Positions 11,022 through 21,090 of a stretch of DNA of 64,000 nucleotides are shown one piece after another; the first letter of the stretch is position 1, and each line of letters opens with the position of its first letter. Both the position numbers and the translations under genes were made by a program. The stretch covers positions 372,001 to 436,000 of the forward strand of contig JAJEKV010000144.1 of NCBI GenBank assembly GCA_021234155.1, written 5' to 3'. Below the pieces are notes generated by a model. It saw only the letters and a program-made list of their open reading frames with translations, did not search any database and was not told where the DNA came from. Source of the DNA: Isoetes taiwanensis (Eukaryota; Streptophyta; Lycopodiopsida; Isoetales; Isoetaceae).

Positions 11022-11024
11022 TCT

Positions 11025-11322
11025 AGATGTTTCAGCCAAAAGTGCTCGTGCAAATCTTTCGTTAGAATTATCAAAAGCAGAAGTGGTGATGAAGGCTAGT
11101 TCCATGTTACCAGTACAAACTACTTCTACTGGGCAAGCTATCAGGAAAAGCTCTAGGATAATTATGAGACGAGCCTTTGGTGAAGATTTTAATGGGGAAT
11201 CACCTTATTGCCTGGATGGAAATCCTGTTTCACAGATGGAACCACAAGCACAAAGCTTTTGTAATGCTCTTGAGAGCTTTGGGGACGCACCTAATGGAGT
11301 TTGTAGTAGCATTTGGTCGTAA
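11025..11322 (+). pseudogene. Main ORF of the LTR element, part 2 (C-terminus)
   Basis: This continues the frame of part 1 once the nested transposon is removed: the base at 11025 completes the codon begun at 6225. It encodes about 98 residues, opening DVSAKSARANLSLEL and ending VCSSIWS before TAA at 11320-11322. No domain recognised. Upstream of 11025 the open frame in this phase runs through transposon TIR sequence and is not part of the original protein. Confidence 0.6.
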
Positions 11323-12469
11323 TGTGCGTGATCGGATCTTGATCATCGGTGTTCATGATTACGCTTTGAATCGGTTTGAGATGCGAGAACCTACAAAGGA
11401 TTCATCATATGGTAGTCTCAAGTCTTCTCGAGCATGAAACAAATAGAAAGGAAGCGCAATCTTACTTGGAAAACTTTGTAGCCGTGGAGTGGAGGAAGCG
11501 GGGCTAATTAAGGTGCCCGGTGAATCATCGGTAGATCCGGGTTCATCTGTTTCTTTGGATCTTCTGCCTTCGCGAAAAACGGAAGAAAATACAAGCGATT
11601 GGTGTGTACAAGAAGTACATTATGGGCAGGTTGTGGTGCATCTTTGAAAGTTTGGAACATACGTAAGGCAGTGAACGAGGCTAGTAATCACAAAAGAAAC
11701 CGGTTGGAAGATGTTGATGCATTTGTATTGGCATCGATGAATCGTGATGTCTACATTGTGCACATTCATAGATCCGCAAACAAGATTCTATATAAGGCAC
11801 ATAAAGATGAGAAAGTAATAATATGGTCAATGGAGGTGGATGTTCTCAAAGACGAGAATGCGTAACTGTTTTATCATGGAACACTTTCGTGGTCCCATAT
11901 TCTTAATAACTATAACTTCCTCAATGGTGAGGTCCTACATGGATCTTCGAGCTAGAGGTACAACAGACAGGGATGTGGCGCCGGCTTACACCATGCGGGG
12001 CCGGAGTCATTTCAAGTTGTTGTTCGGGATGGACATGTTCGGGATGGACATTGAATCACCTTGGTGGGGACGTTATAGCGGATGTCACATTGCGGTGGTG
12101 TGGTGCGTGGAAGTTTTTGCTCATGATGATTGTAGCAAAGGGTGTTGGAAACATCATTATAACCGGCTTTAACAGTCCGAGCAGGAGAGTATGCCATTAG
12201 TGTTATATTTCAAGATGCAAGGGGGAGAAGATAGCAACAGGTACAGGTACCATAGTATCATGCATCATGAAATAGAGGAAAAGGAGGACCATAGGCTTAA
12301 GATTACAGCAGGAATATTATCTGCTGAGAGAGACCAACAAGGTATTGTTAAACGTGATGGTCCTCTCCAAGGTCCATTGCATTTGGAGCAGCACATAACC
12401 AGCATTTGGTGGAAGCAATTTGGTTACAACCGCTTAGGAATTGGCATGCGCATTGAAGTTATTTGGAGA
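11323..12469. other. LTR-element interior, unassigned
   Basis: Several short open stretches occur (for example 11599-11865), none with a recognised retroelement domain. They could be remnants of captured transcripts or of a decayed gag-pol. Confidence 0.4.
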
Positions 12470-12850
12470 GTTATCTGGCATGCGCATCGTTCCTGCTTCA
12501 TCATGAAAGGGGAGAGTTGGTACTTGCTAAGCTTGATGCATCATATCTTCAAAAGACTACGCCCGTATTCACGTGGCGCACATAGGAATGGAGTTCATTT
12601 TGAGTTGGTCGAGGGGAGTCATCGGAAGTGGAGTTCATTATAACCGTAAGATCGTTCCTGCTTCATCATGCAAGGGGAGAGTTGGTACTTACTAAGCTTG
12701 GTGCATCATATCTTCTCAAAGACTCTGTTCCATATTCATGTAGGCAGACTAGAAGTGGAGTTCATTTTGAATTGGCTGAGGGGGAGTGCGTCAGAAGTGG
12801 AGTTCATTTAAATTGGCTAAGGGGGAGTGCGTCACAAAGCTCTCTCATAG
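12470..12850 (+). repeat. Duplicated 3' segment with polypurine-like motifs
   Basis: A block running from CGTTCCTGCTTCATCATG through AGTTGGTACTT to GCATCATATCTTC occurs at about 12488 and again at about 12652. It is followed by several copies of GTGGAGTTCATTT plus a purine run: GAGGGGAGT near 12612, then GAGGGGGAGTGCGTCA and AAGGGGGAGTGCGTCA near 12779 and 12819. These resemble the real polypurine tract plus LTR start (GAGGGGGAGTGTTG) next to the 3' LTR. Confidence 0.65.
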
Positions 12851-12922
12851 AAACTGGTCAAACTTCGTATTGGCAAATGCAGAAAGTTTTGTTGAGTTTC
12901 AGCTTCTTCTAGCAGTCATCTT

Positions 12923-12934
12923 CTTGAGGGGGAG
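12923..12934 (+). other. Polypurine tract
   Basis: A purine run, CTTGAGGGGGAG, ends directly at the start of the 3' LTR. This is the usual Copia plus-strand priming site. Confidence 0.85.
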
Positions 12935-13117
12935 TGTTGGGATATGACAATAAGATGACTGACGGTTACTACCCGTTGAGAGTAGATAGATTTTGTTGGA
13001 GCATTTAGTAGTTGTTCCTAACTTTAAGGGACCCGTCTATTTGTATTTCGTTTTGACAATGAATAGACACTCTCGTCTTCTTTGTGTCTAGTGCTTTGCA
13101 ACTCTCGTTCCTCAATA
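12935..13117 (+). repeat. 3' LTR (183 bp)
   Basis: Identical to 4082-4264 over its full length. The TACTG duplication follows at 13118-13122. Confidence 0.93.
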
Positions 13118-13122
13118 TACTG

Positions 13123-15415
13123 CTTGTGTTTGTGAACTTCTCGCATGTTTTCATTCTACCGGTCTGGTTTTTTGGGTTCAGTGGCTCGGTGATCCCCAAA
13201 TCTCCTTATCCAGAATGTAAATATGATAGCTCATTTTATAATGGCATGTGCAGGAAGCAGTTTTAATAGATGGCGCCAAGTGCCCTGATTCTAGCTGAGC
13301 AATTCCGACTTCCTCATTCCTCCTGCAGCTCATCCAGAACTCTTCTATGCTTCTGTTTCTGTTTTTTGTGTTCTTAGGACCTTTTTGCTGGCGGTGTTTG
13401 ATAGCAGGCAAGAGGAGCGGGCGATTTCTCATTCTTCAACTGCGGATCGTTGCAGGGCGGGCATCACAGGGCCGCTGAGGCGGCATCCAGCCGATTGACT
13501 ACAGCACAGGGCCGGCACCCGTTTGCATCAGGGAATTCCAACCATCCGTTTGGATCAGGGCAACATTGGCACAGACGGCTATTTTGTTTCTTCCATCGAT
13601 TTTTAGCTTCTACTTGCCTTCGGTTTTCTTTAGCCCAACTGTTGGACTCATGCCACTTCGCCCTTCTTTTAGCCCGTCCTCATTAATTGTTTATGGCCCC
13701 CTTTCTTACTCCATTTCGTGACTCAAATCCTTTTGCATGAGTGCACCTTGTGACCCCAGGCCATCTTTTCCATGCAGCTGCCTTATTTTTGCATCACTAA
13801 TAATGCACCACCCTTCCTTCTCAGCTAATATTGACGTGCCACATCCTCACTCGTATTGCCTTAGCTACTTTTCCTTCTTCAACCTTCTTTTTTCCTTAGC
13901 CCCTCCGCTTAGCTACGGCCATTTTTTCATAGCTAGGCTCGCCTTAAGCCCTCGAGGAAATTGGCATTTTTCGAGCCCACCCGTCATATGTGCCTTGGTC
14001 TTGGCATGTTTTATATTGGGTCCCTTGTTGTTTCCCCACATCCTTAGGTTGAAATAGTTATTATTTTCCTATTAATTTCTCTTAGCTACGGTTGTTAGTT
14101 GTCGCATTCTACATTGATGGTGGTCTTGACTCATACTAACGGCTAATCTTTTTTGTCAACATAATTTGTATTGGTGATAATTTTTTTTTTCTGAGGGCAC
14201 CCTCGGTCCTAGGGCGTGCATTTGTGGGTTTGTCGGGAGGGGTTTGTATTTGTATTGGATTTTGTCAGCACACATCTTTAATTTGAGGCTCATCTTGTTT
14301 AATGATTGCAAAATTTTCGTTGTTTCTGCTAAGTCCCATGTTCCACTTTATATACGATTTTTTACGCTCTTAGGGAACCTCGAAGGTACGCATCATGTAA
14401 TTTATTGTTTGTGGATTTCATTTGGGATATGGCCTTTTTTAGCTCCTTTTTGCTAAAGTTATTTGTGATGCATTTGGTAGCCGTTCCCATACGTTGTGGG
14501 TTCATTATATCATTTGGGTGATTTTTCCTTAAGTTCTTCCGTAGTTACGTTTTTTGATGCTAGTGGCATGGGTTGTATGTTGCAACTTTGAGCTATATCT
14601 TTGTGGACATGTGTGGTGTACCTTATGGACATTGAGTTTTGAGTATCGGGGGGGGGAGCCTGTCTTATTTTCCTGTGGTGAGCTTCATCGAATATTTTCT
14701 TCGTTCTTTGCTCGCCTAGTTCTTTGGTTCCTATATTCTGGATCTCATATTGCTTCTCTTCGGTGATCTATATTTGGCTTTTTCACATGTTGCATTGCAT
14801 ACTTCTTTTACATATTTTCTATTGGTTTACGGTCATTGGCTCTATCTCAAATTTGTTTCTACACCACTTTTCCATATGTGCATGTATTGGATTGTCATTT
14901 TTGCATTGAGATTTGCAAGTGGATTTGTCTAGTGTCCGTTTACATTTATTATCTTTCTCGCCTTCCTCAGTCGGATAAGTTTGCCCTAGGCATTCTCCTC
15001 TTAGCACCTTGCATGGCCCTGGTCATATGATGTCTTATTTCTGATGCATATTTGATGCGTCTTTGCTACGTCCTGCATGTGCTTGGAAATTGTGTTGTGG
15101 ATTCATCTTGCGTAAGCTTAAATCTTTGGGGTGAATAATCGTCATATGTCATTTGAGTTTACGTAATTGGTTTTATCGGTATATGGAGCATGTAATTAAT
15201 TATTCGCACATTATTCTAATAGTCTGCCATGGGGACCATGGATGATCCCGTATTGTGGTTGGCTGCCATAGCTACATATGTTTGTTGTCTCGAATTCGTC
15301 TGCACCTAACATCCCAACTCCTTCTTTGTTAGTAGCTCACATATCGACGTCATGTAGCTCTTTCTGTTTTTCGTTGTCAATTTGATTGAATTTAACATGG
15401 TTTATATGTTGTTGT
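13123..15415. other. Unassigned sequence, right flank of the LTR element
   Basis: The first part (to about 13700) has gene-like composition. From about 13700 the + strand is strongly pyrimidine-rich, with many short open frames but no recognised domain. A good 3' splice-site-like string (pyrimidine-rich, then GGCAG) ends at about 15421, just inside the recombinase-like coding region, so some of this stretch could be its intron or 5' region. Confidence 0.35.
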
Positions 15416-15926
15416 GTGGCAGCTGCCTCTCGATTACTTGCTCCTCAGGAGGTTCCTTTGTTCCTCTCGACTTTGCCTTTGGGGTTTTCTGCCCGCGCCC
15501 CCTCTACTCTTACGACTTACATGGCTTGGTTCCGCCGCTTTGTTGTTTGGTGCCGCTTCCATGCCGTTTCTTATCTCCCAGCTTCCCCCTTTGTTGTTGC
15601 CGCCTTTTTGCCACTCTTCATTATTCGCATCTGTCGCCCTCGTCCCTTACTTCGGCCTCTGCTGCAATATCCTTTTTTCATCAACCTGCCCTCCCCCGTT
15701 GTTCTTCCTTTACCGTCCTTGGCTCGTCAGTCTACTTCTCGTGGAGCTCGTCCCCCTCGCACCTTGCTTCCCCTCATGTCTCAACATGTTCGCTCTATTG
15801 TTCTCCATTTTGCACCACCCGCGGCCCCGTTCCCTTCTTTGGCCCGTGCTGCCCTCATCGTCCTTTCCTTTGCCGCTTTTTTACTCATCTCTGAGGCTCT
15901 CGCTCTTAACTGGCGTGATCTTTCTT
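15416..15926 (+). pseudogene. Tyrosine recombinase (phage-integrase fold) fragment
   Basis: The coding resembles the N-terminal part of tyrosine recombinases carried by DIRS-like and Crypton-like elements. The core-binding (SAM-like) part has STLTTYMAWFRRFVVWC from 15503. It then shifts frame at about 15610 to read HLSPSSLTSASAAISFFHQ, and shifts back at about 15685 to LARQSTSRGARPP. The start of the catalytic domain follows: PLMSQHVRSIV, then LSFAAFLLISEALALNWRDL. In the family the last motif normally carries the first catalytic arginine (xRxSE); here codon 15884-15886 is CTC (Leu), one base from CGC (Arg). The rest of the catalytic domain (R-H-R-Y) is missing because the sequence joins a Copia fragment at about 15930. 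It is a dead copy, but the fold assignment is good. No other element parts were identified. Confidence 0.72.
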
Positions 15927-15935
15927 TTTTGTTAC

Positions 15936-16270
15936 TTTCAAGTTGTGTGCATTCGCAAATGCTTGCAGAATTCTAATGTTTGTCGGTTTTACTATTGGAG
16001 AAAATGTTTCCTGATAAACCATACCCTTCCTTTGTGTAAAAGCCTTGTGCAACCAATCTTGCCTTAAACTTTTGCTCACCATTAATGCCATTCTTTCTTT
16101 TGTGCAACCACTTGCTGCCTATCACATTTTTGCCTTCTAGTTTTCTGATCACTTCATAAGTTTGTGTTCTATTAATGCTGACAACTCCTCAATCATAGCA
16201 TCGTTCCAGTTGTCTGAATATTCTGACTTTATTGTTTCTTCATAGGACTGTGGTATGTTAGGTTCAATAA
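15936..16270 (-). pseudogene. Copia reverse transcriptase, N-terminal part
   Basis: Reading leftward from about 16265: EPNIPQSYEETIKSEYSDNW, then (after stops and frame changes) VIGSKWLHKRKNGINGE, FKARLVAQGF and, in another frame, YQETFSPIVKPTNIRILQ. These are the conserved opening motifs of Copia RT (usually KARLVAKGFTQ and DYxETFSPVVK). The catalytic YVDD block lies beyond the truncation and is missing. Confidence 0.85.
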
Positions 16271-16513
16271 TGGCCATGATTTGATGCATGTCAAGTTCTT
16301 CATGCTATAGCCTTTGACTCCTTCCATGATCTATTTTGCTATATTAGATTAGAATTTATTTCTAGAGTCTTTATTAGCTTCTCAACCTCTGTTTTTCTTT
16401 TTCTTTTGTTTTTGAGATTGCATGTAGTATCTAATTTATCCCCTAAAGCATTTTCTTCAGTGTGCATATCATAGCCTATTTTTGCACTACCATAACCTGC
16501 ACCTGCTTCATTT

Positions 16514-18116
16514 GGGTGCAAATATGGTAATGCTACCCAAAAAGCACTATCCGGACAAGTGCTTTAAGTGCTTTAGGTGCTTTACCCTCGAGTGCTTTTT
16601 CGTTCAATGACCTCGGGGGGTTGTTACTCCAGAAATAGGATGGATCATCCCGTGGAGGTAAGGATCGATGACATGGATGATCCCGCGGTGGGAGATCTCC
16701 GAAATGGTAAGGATCGCTGATGAGGATCTTCAAGGGCGGGAACTCCATTGGCGGGAACTCCATTGGCGGGACAAGATTGATGGAGTTTCTCTTTTTCAAT
16801 GCAGTATAAGAACACAAATTAGAGTTCAAATCGGCATAGAAATGATAGGTGAATTAACAATGTTTTATTGCAATTTGATTTAGATTGATAATTCAATCTT
16901 TGTTGCATTGGAGATTGAATTGTGGGCAGCTCTCTTGAAAGCATCCATTTAACGAGAAGAAGTTTTTTGGGATTCAAATCAAGTGAGAAGAGACAATCTG
17001 ATTACTCTTTGTTTTTCTTAAGAGTATTTTTGTTCCATTCTTTCAATGTATTATGCATCTCTAATCTTTGTATCCTAGATCTCGTTATTTTTTTTTTCCC
17101 CAAATGGGAAAATTAATGAGCACTCGGACATTGATATCTTGAGTTCTACCAATCTATTTGGGCGATTTTATTTTGATCTCTAAGTATACTTCGGTCTCTT
17201 TCTTTGCAATCAAAATCACACAAATCCGATCTACGAGGAGTGAGAAATAGCCTCTCAAACTTGGCTGATTTTCTGTTACAGTGGGTGCAGAAATTGATGT
17301 CACAAGAATATACAAAATTCAGACTTTAATATCTTGAGTTGTGCTGATCGGTTTTGAGTGATCTCACATGAATTTGAAACTAGACACTTAGCACTTTCTC
17401 TTGCAATTTAAATCACTCAAATCTGAACTATGAGGGTGAGAAACAGTCTCTCAAAGTTCTGATTTTTGTTCTGAGTTACGATTTTTTGTTACAGGTTCTG
17501 ATTTTTTGTCTGAGAAATATACCAAAACTCAGAATTTGATATCTTGAGTTTTAATGAATAGTTTTGATGATTTTACCTGCATCTAAAAGTAGACACTATG
17601 GCCTTTCTCTTGCAGTTTAAATCAGTTAAATCTGAGCTTGGATGCGGGAGAAATGACCTCTCAAAGTTGGCCAATTTTCACTAATAGTGGGTTAACATTG
17701 TCTTTTAATTTTCGTCTCTGTATTAAAACAATCTTAATACTATTCATGCAATTCCATTACTTCTTAGTTTATCCTTGCAATTACATTACTTCTTTTTGAA
17801 CAGACAACCAGTCTTCTTTGTTTGTTATTTTCTCTCTAACTTTCTCCATACTCTATTGAAACCAATCCAACATCGAAACTGCCATGTAATGTATCTCAAC
17901 AAATTTTTTTTTTTGACATTACACGGCATCAAAATGCAAAGATTGGAGAGTATCAGAGGTGATAATTATTAATCTAACTTAGCCGAGAACAAAGTACAAG
18001 CGAGGGAAGCATTTACGACATGACTTTTTTGGCCGTCTTGTGACCAAAAGTGCTTTAAGTGCTTAAGTGCTAAGTGCTTTCGCGTTTTTTTGGGTAGCAT
18101 TACCATATTTACACCC
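16514..18116. mobile_element. Non-autonomous TIR element nested in Copia
   Basis: A 30-bp TIR starts GGGTGCAAATATGGTAATGC at 16514; its reverse complement, with one mismatch, ends at 18116. ATTT occurs directly outside both ends (16510-16513 and 18117-18120), which could be a 4-bp TSD. Just inside each end are clustered AAGTGCTT-like palindromic motifs (16555-16600 and 18047-18081). The interior has GGATGATCC-type repeats at 16640-16690, a GGCGGGAACTCCATT duplication at 16736-16765 and a tandem array at 17131-17690, but no transposase. The 1.6-kb size and lack of coding mark it as non-autonomous. The superfamily is unclear. Confidence 0.75.
17131..17690 (+). repeat. ~200-bp tandem repeat, three degenerate copies
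   Basis: Each unit begins near ATATCTTGAGTT (17136, 17329 and 17540). It continues through a CTCTTGCAATTTAAATCA-like stretch and ends with GAGAAATAGCCTCTCAAA or a close variant. It lies inside the nested TIR element. Confidence 0.7.
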
Positions 18117-18232
18117 ATTTACATCATCATTAAGGTTCATCATTGAGTCCTTGCATCATCATCAAGGTCATTCAAGCTATTTGATTGAAGTAAATCACCA
18201 CTTGAATTATCATTTCTCTTAGATGTTGCCTG

Positions 18233-18720
18233 CTACACTTTGTTGATGTGCCTATAGACCATAGACGCATCAAAACTAGCATTTTTGCTAATGATTATTT
18301 GCCTTTTATTCGGATCAAACATTCTATATGTTTTTACATGTTCATCATACCCTCCTAAATAGTATTTAATGGCCCCATCATCAAGCTTTTTCCTCATTTC
18401 CTTAGGAACATGAGCATATCCCAAACAACCATAAGTCCTAAACATATCATACGTAGGCATATTCCCATTCGACATTTCCTCCGGTGTTTTATCTTTGATG
18501 CTTGTAGAAGGAAGTTTATTTTAAACTATATTGTTTTAACAATTTGACCTGATAGAAAAGTAGGCATACCTGACTACTAGAGCGTGGATTGAATTGCATC
18601 AAGTATGGTCCTATTTTCCTTTCTGCTATGCCATTTTGCTGGGGAATGTACCTGCATGTTGTCTCTTGATGCCATGATCTCTGCGCCTCCTCCATCTAAC
18701 CTAATACATTTAATCTTTTT
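18233..18720 (-). pseudogene. Copia integrase, core end and C-terminus
   Basis: On the minus strand KCIRLDGGGAE (usual form IRSDGGGEY) at about 18700 is followed by YIPQQNGIAERK, the conserved end of the integrase core. After broken sequence comes YDMFRTYGCLGYAHVPKE and KYYLGGYDEHVKTYRMFDP, the usual Copia integrase C-terminal motif, ending at 18233. The DDE-type catalytic set is incomplete and frames are broken. Confidence 0.85.
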
Positions 18721-18988
18721 TTCTATTTGCTTTCAACGTCTTATTCAAACAATTTGTATGCTGCAAATGCTTGATCTTCATACCTTAATGTTTGGAAAAT
18801 ATTGTTTACATACCTCAATATTTTCGTCTACTTCTTCATCCTCATTATTCACACTCTTTGCCATATTTATTGCAGCAGTGCTTTTTCCTCCACTCTGTCC
18901 TCATATTTTGACTTCTTCCCCTTCCATATTCTCCATGCAACTATCGTTATAGCCTCTGCCTACCTCTAGCAAAGTCCTTCATACTTGA

Positions 18989-19800
18989 GCAGTTAGCTGC
19001 CATATGACCATAGTCAATGCAGTTGAAACATTTATTCTCTCGAGCATTGTTACTCTTAGGGCAATTATTTTTCTAGGTGATCATAACTATTACAAGTATA
19101 GCACAGCTCTAATTTGCTTTTATCAGCATATTTTCATTTTCCTTTCCCAGCAAACAGGAACTATGAGTTCTCATCGATCACATTAAAGCTTTTGTTCCAG
19201 TTCCATTTTAACCAGGAGTTCTGCATCATCTCTGTTCTTTGCTACATTCCTCACTAAAATAGAAAGCTGATCAGAATTGGAAAAGGCACAAGTTATGCAC
19301 ATTAACCGATGATCCTGGGTAATGACTGCTCCTGCTGCCTCCATATCTGCAACTAGGTTATCAAACCTTTGAAAAAATCCAGTAAAATTGTCCTTATCTT
19401 GGAATTTTAGATTTCTTAATTCTCTATCCAAAACATCTAGTTGAGAAGATGCTCAAACATCTTGATCAAATATTTTCAAATAGACCTCAAACTCATTCCC
19501 CTAACTTTCAGGAGCATCACTAGATTCCAGTTTTACTATTATAAGGCTCGTGGTCTCAATAAATTTAGCAGTAACATTTTCATCAGAACTAATTATTTTA
19601 GTTGAGCTAGAAGTACCTTTTGAACTTGAACTTGTTGTAGTAATAATTACTGTCTCACTTTTGCTATTTGATTCACTGATCTACTCGACTTCATTTGCAT
19701 CTCGTATTATAGAGATCCAAAGACCTTCAACCTACAAGACCTTTGGTCTTCTCTTTCCATACCCAGAAACCTCTAGTGCCTTTCAATACGTCTACAACAC
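18989..19800 (-). pseudogene. Copia gag with CCHC zinc knuckle
   Basis: The gag core includes LRNLKFQDKDNF, FFQRFDNLVADMEAAGAVI and LLVKMELEQKL (19431 to 19183), typical of the UBN2/gag family. Upstream in the same sense is a Ser/Thr-rich stretch (about 19700-19520). Downstream, CFNCIDYGHMAANC (19030 to 18989) is a perfect C-x2-C-x4-H-x4-C knuckle, preceded by a broken one. Gag packages the element RNA. In-frame stops make it non-functional. Confidence 0.85.
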
Positions 19801-19913
19801 TTAGTAAAGAAGTACTTAATCTAGTAGACATATTACCAAATGATAAATTTGAATTCTACTAGATTAGCTTATAATCAATACTATAAGTGCACAATGCATT
19901 TAGAAACCCTTGA

Positions 19914-19925
19914 GCTTGATAACAA
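19914..19925 (-). other. Degenerate Copia primer binding site
   Basis: On the minus strand TTGTTATCAAGC directly follows the LTR end. It matches the usual TGGTATCAGAGC with three mismatches. Confidence 0.7.
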
Positions 19926-20233
19926 TGGTCAATGCAATCTAATATAAATATTTATCAAGCAACCATAGAACTAACACTATTCATTTAGGAATGAATAGAA
20001 CATTGTTCACGCAATGGTTCCAAAAAGTCGAGCTTGTTCAAATATGAGTAGCTTTATAAATAAAAAATCATCTGTACAGTTACATCTTGTATATATAAGG
20101 CCAGATCTGGTCGCTTAGGCTTAATTCCAGCCAATAAGGGACTCTTGGATTGAGTCTCTACCATCACTCAAAGCCATTGCATCGAGAACCCTAATTCGAA
20201 ATAGTTTGAACAAGTATAGTTAAGCATTGACCA
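19926..20233 (-). repeat. 5' LTR of the Copia element (308 bp)
   Basis: The ends are a perfect 10-bp inverted repeat (TGGTCAATGC at 19926 and GCATTGACCA ending at 20233). The inner end abuts the PBS. A TATA-like TATATATA lies near 20090-20097, readable on the minus strand as a promoter TATA box. No second copy exists in the window. Confidence 0.8.
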
Positions 20234-20238
20234 AATAG

Positions 20239-21090
20239 TTCTCCAATAATATGTTAGGGTTAATATATCAATGGTTAAGTGCATGATGCACAAGATCCAG
20301 GTATGCAGTGTGATCTAGAGTAGCTTCCTTTCTCTGTTCTGCTTCATTCTTTAAAATACAAAAGAATCAGCATGAACTTTCATCAGCTGGCGGCTAAGCT
20401 GATGGGATTCTTTGCAAAAATCAGAAGGACAATAGAGTCTTGTGCTCGGATATTGGCATTGAATCATATTAATAAAAATTTGAAATTGTCCTCCGAACTT
20501 TGGCGCTCACTTTGAAGATTCTTTGAGAAAGACCACTTGATGGAGTCCACGAATCTGAAGGTAGTTGTGAGGGAAATAGAGACGATCATATTCACCATTA
20601 CTTGCCTAACAACCTAGCAACCTATCATAATTATACTTAGCAATTTTAGAGAGGGTTTTTTGCCCAAGCCTGCAGGTTCAAACAGAGGGTTGGAATGAAA
20701 TTTCGGGACCTCTAAATAGCCAATGCATTCTCTTTGCATCCTACCCAGATGCATGGGTCTCAGCTCGATTGAAGGCAGTCCATCTTAGCTCTAGTTGGCT
20801 TATGCAGACAATTTGGAAGCATTGTGGACTCCACATTTTTATGGCACTTACATATTTGCTCCTAGTGTTATTGCTATAACCTGGGCTAAGGTATTAATGG
20901 CTTATAGATATTCCTCCCTTGCGCTAGACATGAGGGACTGTATTCTTATTCTGCATCTTCAAATTATCATTAGTCCTCTCTACTGAAGTAAGTACATTAT
21001 GCTTCAAGCTCTTGTCTCATTGGCACCTTCTTGTGCTTACATATGTTCACGAGATATGCATATTTTTTAATTTCTAGTTTTAATTAAAAG
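20239..21090. other. Unassigned intergenic sequence
   Basis: No coding domain, terminal repeat or RNA gene recognised. Confidence 0.45.

Larger units (their letters stand above)
4082..13117 (+). mobile_element. Young non-autonomous LTR retrotransposon (Copia-like ends), with nested DNA transposon
   Basis: Two 183-bp LTRs (4082-4264 and 12935-13117) read identically base for base. They are flanked by the 5-bp duplication TACTG (4077-4081 and 13118-13122). A PBS for initiator Met-tRNA follows the left LTR and a polypurine tract precedes the right one, giving + orientation. The interior (4265-12934) has no recognisable gag, protease, integrase, reverse transcriptase or RNase H, so movement must have relied on proteins from another element. 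Its main frame (first ATG 4401) contains an UNC93-like exon. A 4.8-kb DNA transposon is nested inside at 6227-11021; without it the element would be about 4.2 kb. LTR identity implies recent insertion, though 183 bp gives coarse resolution. Confidence 0.93.
15933..20233 (-). mobile_element. Decayed Copia retrotransposon, 3' end missing
   Basis: Read on the minus strand, the order is 5' LTR (20233-19926), PBS, gag with a CCHC knuckle, integrase and the first part of reverse transcriptase. The gag-integrase-RT order defines Copia. Protease and the start of integrase appear deleted between about 18900 and 18720. The copy stops abruptly at about 15933 inside reverse transcriptase, where recombinase sequence begins; the rest of RT, RNase H and the 3' LTR are absent. 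A 1.6-kb TIR element interrupts it at 16514-18116, between integrase and RT. Stops and frameshifts are frequent. Confidence 0.85.

Noticed and set aside
10954-11024. Upstream extension of the 11025-11322 frame, starting near 10954
   Set aside because: These codons run through the transposon's right end and TIR, so they are not part of the ancestral protein.
15382-16067. Three overlapping + strand frames taken as separate proteins
   Set aside because: They are successive frames of one tyrosine recombinase fragment with small frameshifts plus pyrimidine-rich composition; only the stitched reading makes sense.
16514-16543. Tc1/mariner assignment of the TIR element in Copia
   Set aside because: TA duplications are not at the ends; ATTT flanks them instead, so the superfamily was left open.
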